From NCBI RefSeq assembly GCF_015476655.1, contig NZ_JABFHF010000017.1, forward strand, positions 1-64,000: 64,000 nt of DNA. Reading direction: 5' to 3'. Below, in pieces: positions 1 to 9,267 of this stretch. Source of the stretch: Aquiflexum lacus. Its GTDB lineage: Bacteria; Bacteroidota; Bacteroidia; Cytophagales; Cyclobacteriaceae. The notes beneath the pieces are model-generated. The model did no database searches. It saw only the letters and a list, made by a program, of their open reading frames with translations, and was not told where the DNA came from. How positions within the stretch are numbered: the stretch's first letter is position 1; every line of letters starts with the position of its first letter. Position numbers and translations under genes: made by a program.

Positions 1-338
1 ATATTTAATAATATAATTCAATCACAAAACGGTCAACACTAATCAGGGATGCACAAACAAGAGCCAAAGCCTGCCCCGAGTATCGGGGAGCCAAGAAACA
101 TAGTCTGCCCCGAGTATCAGGGAGCCAAGAAATAAGAATTAGGAATCCAGGGCCCAAAGACAAGTACTAGGAGCCATGAATCAAGGGATTATTGGTGCGC
201 ATTGATGCTGACATCCTTTTTGCCAACTGATGACATAAACTTAGGACCCGTCACTCTGACCTAGGAAAGCCTGCCCCGGGCCGATAGCTATCGGGATTCG
301 GGGAGTCTCTACCCTAAGACTTGGAAATCCTTCATCCC
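1..338. repeat. Intergenic dispersed repeats with GAGCCAAG and CCCCGA/TCGGGG units
   Basis: No gene is seen here. Two near-identical units of about 30 nt start near 71 and 105. Each has CTGCCCCGAGTATC followed by GGGAGCCAAGAAA. A variant at 270-302 contains the 14-bp perfect palindrome CCGATAGCTATCGG (281-294). The segment 99-122 recurs in reverse complement at 31723-31746 with one mismatch in 24. GAGCCAAG-type repeats also lie near 20660 and 43300, so this is a dispersed intergenic family. Confidence 0.7.
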
Positions 339-1808
339 TTATCCTTTTCCAAGCCTCCAACCTTCCCTATACTCCCTCTTCACAAACTGATTGGCAGGTT
401 CAAAATTGGTGATGTTCATATTTGGTCCATCCCAAATCAATTTGATACCTCTGCCGGGATAATCAAACCTATTGGAACCATCAGGTCTTGGCATTCTATA
501 ATCATTGCTTCTGATGGCAAGATTTCCCATTAACACAGATTCGGTTAAAGGACCGGCAATAGAAAACGGTGAACTCAACCGGTCGTACTCTTGACTTCCA
601 TATCCACCAATACAAGCTTCTACCCAATTGTTATAATGTCCTCTATCTCCCTCGGGCACCCTATACAAGGTTTGAGGGACATTTATTTCTTCTGTTAAAG
701 ATGTCGGCAAGAGTTTTGGATCTCTTCCATAAGTGCCGCACATCATTTTACCTTTAGTACCTTCTATGATGACCCCATTGCCACCATCCCCCATCACTTC
801 ATTTGGACCCAATTCTTCCGGTCTTGAAGGCTGAATGCCGCCATCCATCCAATGGAAGCTTAGGTCTTCTTTTCCTTCTCTTTTAAACCTTAAAGTAATG
901 TGCGAAGAAGGTGGGCAGCTGTCCGGGAAATATCCTCTTTGGAATTCTCCAACATATACAGATCCTACACTGCACTCAGCAGACTCAGGATATCCTAATC
1001 CCAAAACCCTGAAAGGTGGTTCCATGATGTGACAAGCCATATCTCCCAAAGCGCCTGTACCATAATCCCACCAACCTCTCCAATTGAAAGGAATCAGATT
1101 GGGGACATAGTCTTTGTAAGGTGCCGTGCCCAACCATAAATCCCAATCCAAGTCTGCAGGAGGTGTGGCATTGTCACTTGGCCAAGGAATTCCCTGTGGC
1201 CATACAGGTCTGTCAGTCCAACTCCAAACCTTGGTAGCTTCACCAATCAATCCGGCATTATACCATTCCACCATTTTCCTGACACCTTCACCTGAAGAGC
1301 CTTGATTGCCCATTTGGGTAACTACTTTATATTTTTCTGCTGCTTCAGTTAGCATCCTCGCCTCATAAATATCGTGGGTAAGTGGTTTTTGTACATAGAC
1401 ATGCTTACCCAACTGCATTGCTGCCATTGCTTGTATGGCGTGCATGTGGTCGGGAGTAGAGACTGTGACCGCATCAATATTTTTATGTTCTTTGTCTAGC
1501 ATTGTTCGAAAGTCCCGATAATATTTTGCTTTGGGATGTGCTGCAACACTGCCTTTTGCCCGTGAATCATCCACATCACACAATGCTATAAAATCAGCTT
1601 TTCCACTGTTGAACACTCCCCTTACATCACCACTTCCCATTCCTCCTACACCAATCCCTGCTACTCTCAACCGGTCTGATGGGGCTACAAAACCAGGACC
1701 TCCCAAAACGTGCCTTGGGACAAAATAAAACCCTGCAATAGCAGTAGCAGATGCTTTGATAAAGCCCCTTCTTGATTTATCTTTTTCTGTTATTGATTCT
1801 TTTTTCAT
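339..1808 (-). CDS. Tat-exported Gfo/Idh/MocA family oxidoreductase
   Basis: The product is about 489 aa from the ATG at 1808. A longer reading from 1889 adds 27 hydrophobic residues that do not fit; the 1808 start places a twin-arginine signal (SRRGFIK, then an Ala-rich hydrophobic run) at the N-terminus. After the signal come the Rossmann strand VAGIGVGGMG, the dehydrogenase motif VQKPLTHDIYEA and the C-terminal Gfo/Idh alpha/beta domain. Tat-exported members of this family are common in Bacteroidota and usually act on sugars in the periplasm with NAD(P) bound before export. The substrate cannot be read from the sequence. The gene faces away from the hexosaminidase at 2038. Family confidence is high, specificity unknown. 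Confidence 0.9.
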   Translation of the reverse strand: MKKESITEKDKSRRGFIKASATAIAGFYFVPRHVLGGPGFVAPSDRLRVAGIGVGGMGSGDVRGVFNSGKADFIALCDVDDSRAKGSVAAHPKAKYYRDFRTMLDKEHKNIDAVTVSTPDHMHAIQAMAAMQLGKHVYVQKPLTHDIYEARMLTEAAEKYKVVTQMGNQGSSGEGVRKMVEWYNAGLIGEATKVWSWTDRPVWPQGIPWPSDNATPPADLDWDLWLGTAPYKDYVPNLIPFNWRGWWDYGTGALGDMACHIMEPPFRVLGLGYPESAECSVGSVYVGEFQRGYFPDSCPPSSHITLRFKREGKEDLSFHWMDGGIQPSRPEELGPNEVMGDGGNGVIIEGTKGKMMCGTYGRDPKLLPTSLTEEINVPQTLYRVPEGDRGHYNNWVEACIGGYGSQEYDRLSSPFSIAGPLTESVLMGNLAIRSNDYRMPRPDGSNRFDYPGRGIKLIWDGPNMNITNFEPANQFVKREYREGWRLGKG

Positions 1809-2037
1809 CAGGTCTATTGTTTGAATGATTATTGGAAGTATGACTTTTAAAAAATCCAATTTATTTAAAAAATCGGTTTTAGGGTTCATTTATCTTTTGA
1901 TTTAGGAAATAAGGAAAATAAATGGGATAAATGGATGGAGTTAATTATTAGTCAAACAATTTATTAAATGGTAAAATCTTATTTAAAAATTTTATTTAAG
2001 TTTATAGCTTAATCCAATGACAAACCCACCTTAATCT

Positions 2038-3645
2038 ATGAAAATATTCAGAAGTATTTCCTCAGTTCTTGTAGCGTTGATTGCATTCAGCTTTGCTTCC
2101 TGCTCGGAGGAGAAAGTAGTGCCCTTAAGCACGCACAGTATAATTCCTCTACCGGCCTCTGTCCTTGATAGTGAGGGAAGGTTCGCTTTAAACAGCAATA
2201 CTAAAATTGTTGCCATAGGTGACCAATCGCAGATGGTTTTAATTGCTGAGAATTTCAAAAGTAGTGTATACCACCTCACTGGTTTAAATCTCGGTTCTGC
2301 GGACCAAGATCAGGAGGATGCAATTGTATTTGAATTGAACCCAAGTTTTGGCCAGGGAGAGGAGGCTTATAAAATTGATATCAAGAAAGATAAAATCAGA
2401 ATAACGGCATCTAAACCTGCAGGATTGTTTTATGCGGCACAGACCTTTACGCAGTTAATTCCAACAGATGGGGAGGAATTAAAAGGTACAAACAATAGGT
2501 TTATAATTCCAACCGGAACAATTGAAGACAAACCGGAATATGCTTATCGAGGAATGATGCTGGATGTAGCGAGACATTTTTTTCCGGTTGAAGATGTGAA
2601 GCACCTGATTGACCTGATTGCACTTTACAAAATCAATTTTCTTCACCTTCACCTTTCAGATGATCAGGGATGGAGGATAGAAATCAAGTCTTGGCCACTG
2701 TTGACTACAATTGGAGGAAGCACCCAAGTTGGAGGTGGTGAGGGCGGCTTTTACACTCAAGAGGATTATAAGGAAATCGTTAAATATGCTCAGGATAAAT
2801 TTATAACGATAGTTCCCGAGATTGATATGCCGGGACATACCAACTCGGCTTTGGCTTCTTATGGACAATTGAATCCCGGAATCATAGTACCGGAAAAAGG
2901 AGCTTTACCTTATGATAGAACCAATATCGGAGTGGATGGCATGGCTACTCCTTTGTACACAGGTACAGAAGTTGGCTTCAGCACTTTGGATACCAAAAAG
3001 CCCATCACATACCAATTTGTTGAAGATGTGATCAGGGAATTGGCTGAAATCACACCAGGGCCTTTTATCCATATCGGAGGTGATGAATCCCATGTTACTG
3101 CTATGGAGGATTATATCCCCTTTATAGAAAGGGCGCAGGACTTGGTCACCAAATACGGTAAGAGAACCATGGGATGGGATGAGGTGGCACATGCTAAATT
3201 GCTTCCCAGCAGTGTTGCGCAATTTTGGGCGGTAGAAGAAAACGCCGTAATGGCCATCGAACAGGGTGCACAGGTATTGATTTCACCATCAAAAAAAGCA
3301 TACTTGGATATGAAATATGATACTACTACCCAAATTGGATATACCTGGGCTGCTTTGATTGAATTGGATGATGCGTACAATTGGGATCCTACCGAATTGA
3401 ATGAAAACATCAAAAGAGAAAATATTATTGGAGTAGAGGCGCCATTATGGGCAGAAACCCTTAGAAGCAGGGCAGATATGGAGTTTCTGACTTTTCCAAG
3501 ACTACCGGCCATAGCAGAAATAGCCTGGACGTCCAAAGATCTCAGAAGTTGGGATTCTTTCAGTACAAGGATCAAAAAGCATGGAAGAAGGTGGGATGCT
3601 ATGGGACTTAACTATTATAAGTCTCCCAAGGTCATTTGGGATTGA
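2038..3645 (+). CDS. Beta-N-acetylhexosaminidase, GH20 lipoprotein
   Basis: The 535-aa product starts with a signal peptide and lipobox (FSFASC), so it is probably lipid-anchored at the cell envelope. Residues about 35-165 form the GH20b-like N-terminal domain. The catalytic GH20 barrel follows, beginning YAYRGMMLDVARHF, with HLHLSDDQGWRIEI and the catalytic Asp-Glu pair D349-E350 in HIGGDESH. In this family the Glu is the acid/base and the Asp assists the substrate N-acetyl group. The enzyme would release terminal GlcNAc or GalNAc from glycans or chitin oligomers. Length is normal for the family. The flanking Gfo/Idh enzyme is divergent, so it is probably transcribed separately. Confidence 0.93.
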   Translation: MKIFRSISSVLVALIAFSFASCSEEKVVPLSTHSIIPLPASVLDSEGRFALNSNTKIVAIGDQSQMVLIAENFKSSVYHLTGLNLGSADQDQEDAIVFELNPSFGQGEEAYKIDIKKDKIRITASKPAGLFYAAQTFTQLIPTDGEELKGTNNRFIIPTGTIEDKPEYAYRGMMLDVARHFFPVEDVKHLIDLIALYKINFLHLHLSDDQGWRIEIKSWPLLTTIGGSTQVGGGEGGFYTQEDYKEIVKYAQDKFITIVPEIDMPGHTNSALASYGQLNPGIIVPEKGALPYDRTNIGVDGMATPLYTGTEVGFSTLDTKKPITYQFVEDVIRELAEITPGPFIHIGGDESHVTAMEDYIPFIERAQDLVTKYGKRTMGWDEVAHAKLLPSSVAQFWAVEENAVMAIEQGAQVLISPSKKAYLDMKYDTTTQIGYTWAALIELDDAYNWDPTELNENIKRENIIGVEAPLWAETLRSRADMEFLTFPRLPAIAEIAWTSKDLRSWDSFSTRIKKHGRRWDAMGLNYYKSPKVIWD

Positions 3646-3906
3646 GATTGATTTGGGGTATCTGCTTTTTTTATCAGGGATGGCATTGGCTCTTGAACTG
3701 GATAAGATATTTGTAGATACTGGATATTTGTGGATATTGAATCCAAATCAATGGTTTATTTGGAATATATAAGCATCTGACAAAATTACTTGGCTTCAAG
3801 AAATTCCCTATTTATATTAAAATCATTTAAAAAAACCTAAAAACATTTCGATTAGGTAAGGACTTTTTCCTAAATTTTTATCTTTAGGGTGAAATCACCG
3901 ATAAAA

Positions 3907-4719
3907 ATGAAATTAAAGGATAAAGTAGTAATTATAACAGGTGCAACCTCGGGAATTGGAGAGGCTTGTGCTTTTGTTTTTGGAGGACAGGGTGCAAAAA
4001 TTCTCATTACTGGACGTTCTCAAGTGAAGCTTGACAATGTCCTTCACAGATTACAAAATCAAGGTATTTCTGCAGTAGGGGTTTTGGCTGATGCAGGATC
4101 TTTGGAAGATAACCAAAAAATGACTGATGAGGCCATCAGACATTATGGTGGGATTGATATATTGATCAATAACGCCGGGATTTCAATGCGTGCATTATTT
4201 GAAGACCTGGATCTTGAGGTGTTCCATCAAGTGATGAATACCAATTTTTGGGGAACAGTCTATGCCACCAAATTTTGCCTTCCCCACATATTAAAAAGTA
4301 AGGGTAGTATAGTAGGTGTTTCTTCTATCAATGGCTATCGGGGAACTCCGGCCCGCACTGCTTACACAGCAAGCAAATATGCCATGAATGGATTTTTTGA
4401 GTCCTTGCGAACTGAAGTGATGAAAAAAGGTGTACATGTGTTGGTAGCTTCCCCGGGATTTACAGCTTCCAATATCCGGAATAATGCCCTCACAGCCGAT
4501 GGCACAGTGCAGGGAGAATCGCCGAGAGAAGAGAAAAAAATGATGTCTTCAGAGGAGGTGGCTCAGGAGATTTTAAAAGCTACCCTAGCGAGAAAAAGAG
4601 ATATTGTATTGACGGGACAAGGTAAGCTGGCTGTGTTTTTAAATAAATGGATTCCTGGTATCATGGATGGAGTTGTGTATAACCATATGGCAAAGGAAAA
4701 AGATTCTCCGTTCAAATAA
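3907..4719 (+). CDS. Short-chain dehydrogenase/reductase (SDR)
   Basis: This is a classical SDR of about 270 aa from the ATG at 3907; a GTG six codons upstream (3889) is possible but unneeded. It has the nucleotide-binding TGATSGIG motif at the extreme N-terminus, the structural NNAG motif, and a catalytic Ser (VGVSSIN) with YTASK supplying Tyr and Lys. The C-terminal stretch LAVFLNKWIPGIMDGVVY resembles SDRs thought to act on lipid or fatty substrates, but this is only suggestive. TATCTTTA just upstream (about 3880) is close to the Bacteroidota -7 consensus. Only 6 nt separate it from the helicase downstream, so the two are probably cotranscribed. Substrate unknown. Confidence 0.9.
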   Translation: MKLKDKVVIITGATSGIGEACAFVFGGQGAKILITGRSQVKLDNVLHRLQNQGISAVGVLADAGSLEDNQKMTDEAIRHYGGIDILINNAGISMRALFEDLDLEVFHQVMNTNFWGTVYATKFCLPHILKSKGSIVGVSSINGYRGTPARTAYTASKYAMNGFFESLRTEVMKKGVHVLVASPGFTASNIRNNALTADGTVQGESPREEKKMMSSEEVAQEILKATLARKRDIVLTGQGKLAVFLNKWIPGIMDGVVYNHMAKEKDSPFK

Positions 4720-4725
4720 TACCTT

Positions 4726-7700
4726 ATGCTTAAAGATGTTCTTCAGGTATACCTCAATAGATTGGTAGATCTTTCCAGTCGGAACAGGTCCATCTATCTT
4801 TCCAGGCTGATATCAGGTCAAATGATTGACCTGAAGGATTTTGATTTTGTAAACAACCTTCCAGCCTTTGGTTATATTGAAGAACTCATCGGTAAAAAAA
4901 ACAGACTTCCCTTATTTCCGCTGTCAGATCCCAGGGATAAGCATACCAATTTGCTCTCAACCCGAATCAAAAAACTGCAGCATTTGGTTAAGGTTGCAGA
5001 GGCAGAAACAGGAGAAAAAAGTCTATACGTGGGTTGGCCATATGTAGAAGGGAAGATGATCACCGGGCAAGTGATCAGATGCCCATTGATGTTTTTTCCT
5101 ATTGAAATCAAAGCCGAAGAGAGCTTATGGCATTTAACAAGAAATAATGGGGATGGTCCTTTTTTGAACAAGGCCTTTGTATTGGCATATTCCCAAGCTT
5201 ATGGTAAGGATCCCAATAAGTTTGGAGATGAAAATCCACTTGAAAATTTTTCTTCGGATTCAGTTTCATTTAGGAATGAATTGTATGTATTTCTTGATCA
5301 GGAATTCTCACTGAATTTTTCCAGAGAGCTGTATGAAAACAAGTTGGATACATTTCCTGATTCCACCAAAAGCCTTGATGAAGAAAAAATGCAGTTGGGA
5401 AAACTTCAGCTAAAGCCTTATGCTGTAATGGGGCAATTTTCACAGAAAACCAGCTTCCTTATTCAGGATTATGAGCAATTGAAAGTCCAGCATGATTTTC
5501 CTGGCCTAGATCACCTTTTTCATCAATGGTTTGCACCCAAAGAAATACAGTCAAATCCCATCAGAGAGGATCAGCTCTATACCGTATTTCCCTTAGATTC
5601 CAGTCAGGAAGAAGTTATCAAAGCTGTAAGAGAAGGTAGATCCTGCGTGGTAGAAGGTCCTCCCGGTACCGGAAAATCCCAATTGATCAGCAACTTGGTC
5701 ATTGATTATATTGCCCGGGGAAAAAGAGTGTTGGTTGTTTCGCAAAAAAGAGCAGCTTTGGATGTGGTTTTTAAACGCCTTGCTTCTGAAGGCTTCGAGG
5801 CATTTTTGGCATTGGTTCATGATTTTAGGTCAGATAGAAAGGAACTATATAAAAAGATTCTCAGTCAGGTTAGGTCAATCGATAACTACCAAGAGTTAAA
5901 CCGTGGGATTGACGCCATTCAGCTTGAAAGGAAGTTTGCCCAAATATCCAGATTAATTGATCATAATTCGGATTATTTCAGCTCATTAAAAAAAGCCTTG
6001 TTCAATACCGAAGAATGCGGAGTTCCTGTAAAGGAACTTTATTTGGGTTCAAAGCTATCGGAAGAGTCATTTGACATGAATCAATATTATCGAAAATTCC
6101 ATGCAGGTAGGGTAAATGATTTTCTTCGGGATTTCAAAGATTACGAGCGATACTTCAAAAAATACCAAAATCCAGAATCATTTTGGTTGCATAGGGTAGA
6201 TTTTAGTGGCTTTGACCCGGTAGTTTCAAAAAGGATACAAGAAGTTTTTCTTGAAATTAGGGAAGTCAAGGAAAATTTTGAAAATGATTTTTCAGATCTT
6301 GAGGATTATGACCCATCATTTCTGTTTTCTTTTTATGAGCAAAAATCCAAGTTGGAAGAACTCATCCAACTATTGCATCATCAGGAAAGTTTGGATCGTT
6401 TTTGGTCACTAAAAAATATACTCAAAACAGAGATTGATCTATTGTGGCTGGAACACAAGTTGGATGCCATCAAATCCCTTTTATCTGATGAAGGTGTGGA
6501 GTGGAATAGCCTTGACAGAGAGGCAGAGGGATTAATGAAGTTGGCCATTGAGTTTTTGGCAAGGAAAAAAGGATGGAGAAAACATTTTCCTTTAATCTGG
6601 AAGAAAAAGAGATTTCTGCCGATTTATAGAATTTTAATCTTGAATGATCTAGAAAACAGCAATTATGGCGTAAAAATATTGATCAAAAAACTGGAAAACA
6701 GGATGAACCTCAACCATCAGTTTACCTTATTAAACGACAAAGAATGGATCACGCTTCCTGACAAACCTTTTGATTATACCACATTCAATCATATATCCAC
6801 CATTTATAAAGAGGCTGTAAAGGCGAAATTTGCCATGCATGATCTTGGTGGATTAAGCGGTTTCCTGAAGGTAAAAGTAGATTCAGGGGAAGCATTTTTG
6901 AAAAGGGTTGATAGAGTTCTCAAACACCTGCAGGTGTTGGAAGAGAAGATGCCTTATTGGTCTTTGTACCTAGGCAAAATTCAGATCCAACATTTGATGG
7001 CAAGGGGATTGGGGGATGAAATAGTTGAGGTTCAGGATCAGGTACCAGAGATCTTTGATGAAATGGTTCACTTTGACAGATTGAGAAAAAGGTTAAAGGC
7101 ACAGGATATCAATGTTATGGATAAATTGCTCTCCACTTATCCTGAGCGGAGTTTTGAGGAGCTAAAGGCATTATTTCTTTCAGGACTTAAAATGAGCTGG
7201 ATAGGCCATATTGAAACCAAATATCCTATATTGACAGAGGTAGTATCTTCCAAAACCATCAACATGCAAGAAGAATTGATGGATGCTGTTGTCGAAAAAT
7301 GGAAGCTTTCAAAGTATATCGCAGATATTAGGGTCAGAGAATTCACTTACAAAAATCTTGAGTTTAACAGGCTCAATAATCTCTTGACTTATAGGGAGCT
7401 CAGTCATCAAGTTAGTAAACAAAAAAGAATTTGGAGTATTAAAAAACTTGTTGAATCATTTGAAGATGAAATCTTTAACCTGATTCCTTGTTGGCTGGCA
7501 TCACCGGAAACTGTTTCGGCCCTTTTCCCCTTGAAACAGTCATTTGATCTTGTGATTTTTGATGAGTCTTCCCAATGTTATGTAGAACGGGGACTTCCGG
7601 CCATGTTAAGGGGAAAGCAAACAGTTATAGCGGGAGATTCCAATCAATTACGTCCCTTTGACCTGTATCAGGTCAGAATGGAATCGGAAGATGAAGGTAT

Positions 7701-8670
7701 TGAAACAGAGACTGAATCTCTTTTGGAACTGGCATCCGGATTTTTTCAGAAATTCTGGTTGCAAGGTCATTACCGTAGCGCACAGCTTGCATTGATACAT
7801 TTTTCTAATCAACACTTTTATGAAAATAGGCTGAAGATGCTTGCAAAGTTACAGCTTGTCAACTCAAAAGTATCTCCTTTCAAATTGGTAAGGGTAGAGG
7901 GAATATGGGATAAACAGACCAACAAAGAAGAGGCGAATGCTGTGATCGAGGAAATTAAATATATTCAACTACATCACCCATCGTATTCAATTGGTGTGAT
8001 TACGTTTAATTTTTTCCAAATGGAATTGATACAGGAATCGGTCAATGGGGAAGATGAAATCAAAAATGAAAAACTTACCATAAAAAATATTGAAAATGTG
8101 CAGGGGGATGAATTTGATTGGGTGATTCTCTGTATTGGATATGCCAAAAACAAGAAAGGTAAATTGATTGCTAATTTTGGAATGCTTTCCAAAAGAGGAG
8201 GAGTCAACCGACTGAATGTGGCAATTACGCGGGCCAAAAATAATATTACAGTTGTGACAAGTCTGAGACCAAAGGATTTTAATCATGACCAATTGAAAAA
8301 TGAAGGCATAAGTATGTTGAGGGATTATATTGACTTTGTCAAAAATGTCAGCAAAGGGGAATCTTTAGATATTCCTGTAGCGCCTACCTATAGATTTGAC
8401 AACACATGGTCTTTGAGAGACAAAATCCAAGGCTCCAATGGTGGCTATGAATTGGAAAGATACCCGTCATCAAGTTTAATGGATTTGGCTTTAAGGGAGA
8501 AGGGGATTTATGCAGAGGCAATACTTACTGATGACCAAAGACTTTACGATGCCTTGGGTTCCAAGGAAGCATTTGTCTATCATCCTTTACAATTGAAAGA
8601 AAAGGGATGGCCTTATAGATTTTATTTTAGCCGACAATATTGGATGGAAAAACCGCTTTTAGGGGTTTGA
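4726..8670 (+). CDS. DUF4011-type superfamily I DNA/RNA helicase (COG1112-like)
   Basis: The 1314-aa protein opens with YLNRLVDLSSRNR, typical of DUF4011 domains fused to UPF1-like helicases. Residues about 290-320 carry a Q-like motif (DSSQEEVI) and Walker A GPPGTGKSQ (about 311-319). Helicase strand VLVVSQKRAALDVVF follows. A long, largely helical insertion spans about 400-900. Walker B is VIFDESSQ (about 943-950), motif III is AGDSNQLRPF, and motif VI is LNVAITRAKN (about 1163-1172). The C-terminal 90 residues end in GWPYRFYFSRQYW, resembling the tail of MTES_1575-type endonuclease domains, but the acidic active-site motif is not evident. It is probably an ATP-driven nucleic-acid helicase. 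Relatives occur both alone and in phage-defence loci. It follows the SDR gene by 6 nt. Confidence 0.85.
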   Translation: MLKDVLQVYLNRLVDLSSRNRSIYLSRLISGQMIDLKDFDFVNNLPAFGYIEELIGKKNRLPLFPLSDPRDKHTNLLSTRIKKLQHLVKVAEAETGEKSLYVGWPYVEGKMITGQVIRCPLMFFPIEIKAEESLWHLTRNNGDGPFLNKAFVLAYSQAYGKDPNKFGDENPLENFSSDSVSFRNELYVFLDQEFSLNFSRELYENKLDTFPDSTKSLDEEKMQLGKLQLKPYAVMGQFSQKTSFLIQDYEQLKVQHDFPGLDHLFHQWFAPKEIQSNPIREDQLYTVFPLDSSQEEVIKAVREGRSCVVEGPPGTGKSQLISNLVIDYIARGKRVLVVSQKRAALDVVFKRLASEGFEAFLALVHDFRSDRKELYKKILSQVRSIDNYQELNRGIDAIQLERKFAQISRLIDHNSDYFSSLKKALFNTEECGVPVKELYLGSKLSEESFDMNQYYRKFHAGRVNDFLRDFKDYERYFKKYQNPESFWLHRVDFSGFDPVVSKRIQEVFLEIREVKENFENDFSDLEDYDPSFLFSFYEQKSKLEELIQLLHHQESLDRFWSLKNILKTEIDLLWLEHKLDAIKSLLSDEGVEWNSLDREAEGLMKLAIEFLARKKGWRKHFPLIWKKKRFLPIYRILILNDLENSNYGVKILIKKLENRMNLNHQFTLLNDKEWITLPDKPFDYTTFNHISTIYKEAVKAKFAMHDLGGLSGFLKVKVDSGEAFLKRVDRVLKHLQVLEEKMPYWSLYLGKIQIQHLMARGLGDEIVEVQDQVPEIFDEMVHFDRLRKRLKAQDINVMDKLLSTYPERSFEELKALFLSGLKMSWIGHIETKYPILTEVVSSKTINMQEELMDAVVEKWKLSKYIADIRVREFTYKNLEFNRLNNLLTYRELSHQVSKQKRIWSIKKLVESFEDEIFNLIPCWLASPETVSALFPLKQSFDLVIFDESSQCYVERGLPAMLRGKQTVIAGDSNQLRPFDLYQVRMESEDEGIETETESLLELASGFFQKFWLQGHYRSAQLALIHFSNQHFYENRLKMLAKLQLVNSKVSPFKLVRVEGIWDKQTNKEEANAVIEEIKYIQLHHPSYSIGVITFNFFQMELIQESVNGEDEIKNEKLTIKNIENVQGDEFDWVILCIGYAKNKKGKLIANFGMLSKRGGVNRLNVAITRAKNNITVVTSLRPKDFNHDQLKNEGISMLRDYIDFVKNVSKGESLDIPVAPTYRFDNTWSLRDKIQGSNGGYELERYPSSSLMDLALREKGIYAEAILTDDQRLYDALGSKEAFVYHPLQLKEKGWPYRFYFSRQYWMEKPLLGV

Positions 8671-8754
8671 AAACCTGACCGTAAAGCAGGTCTCGTATCT
8701 CGCTTCCATTCTCTCGCTTCTCCAGAACATCGGTCACCCGACATCTGACAACAA

Positions 8755-9207
8755 TCACTTCACAAACTTAACCCCAACAGCCTCAATACCGGCTATTTCA
8801 TCCACTCTCATGTACTGCAATAATTCGATTTTGATAAAGGGCTTAATTCCGGACAAAGGAAGGGTGTCATATTTGGTAAATGTATTTCCAAAACCAGACC
8901 CCACCGGCTTACCTGATTTATGATCAAAAAGAGGAATTTCCAATAATTGGGATTCAATTATTAGGTCAAGACTGTCCTTGAGAATATATGTCAGGTAAAG
9001 GTTTCTGAATTCATAGTCATCGTTGTATTTGATGGCTACAATGGCTTTGTCTGTGGCAGAAATCTTGGGTAAGTCAAATGAAACTGTATCGGCTATGTTC
9101 CATGAACCTGTTTCCATTCCCTGATATTTTTCAAAGATTCGGCTATTGTCACAGCCAAACATCAAAACACATAGTAGAAGGGAGATAACTTTGGGTTTTA
9201 AAGTCAT
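8755..9207 (-). CDS. gldH: Gliding motility lipoprotein GldH
   Basis: The product is 150 aa with a signal peptide and lipobox (CVLMFGC). The DNSRIFEKYQ start of the mature protein, WNIADTVSFDL and the C-terminal region match the GldH family, a Bacteroidota-specific lipoprotein needed for gliding in Flavobacterium johnsoniae. Presence of gldH does not prove motility, since non-gliding relatives keep it. It lies 60 nt after ricT in the same direction, an arrangement I recognise as usual for this phylum. It is the last gene of a run recQ-purD-ricT-gldH on the minus strand. Confidence 0.88.
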   Translation of the reverse strand: MTLKPKVISLLLCVLMFGCDNSRIFEKYQGMETGSWNIADTVSFDLPKISATDKAIVAIKYNDDYEFRNLYLTYILKDSLDLIIESQLLEIPLFDHKSGKPVGSGFGNTFTKYDTLPLSGIKPFIKIELLQYMRVDEIAGIEAVGVKFVK

Positions 9208-9267
9208 ATTTATTGATATGATACCAATTGTTTTAGTTTATAAACTTCTAATTATCAAATAAAGAAC

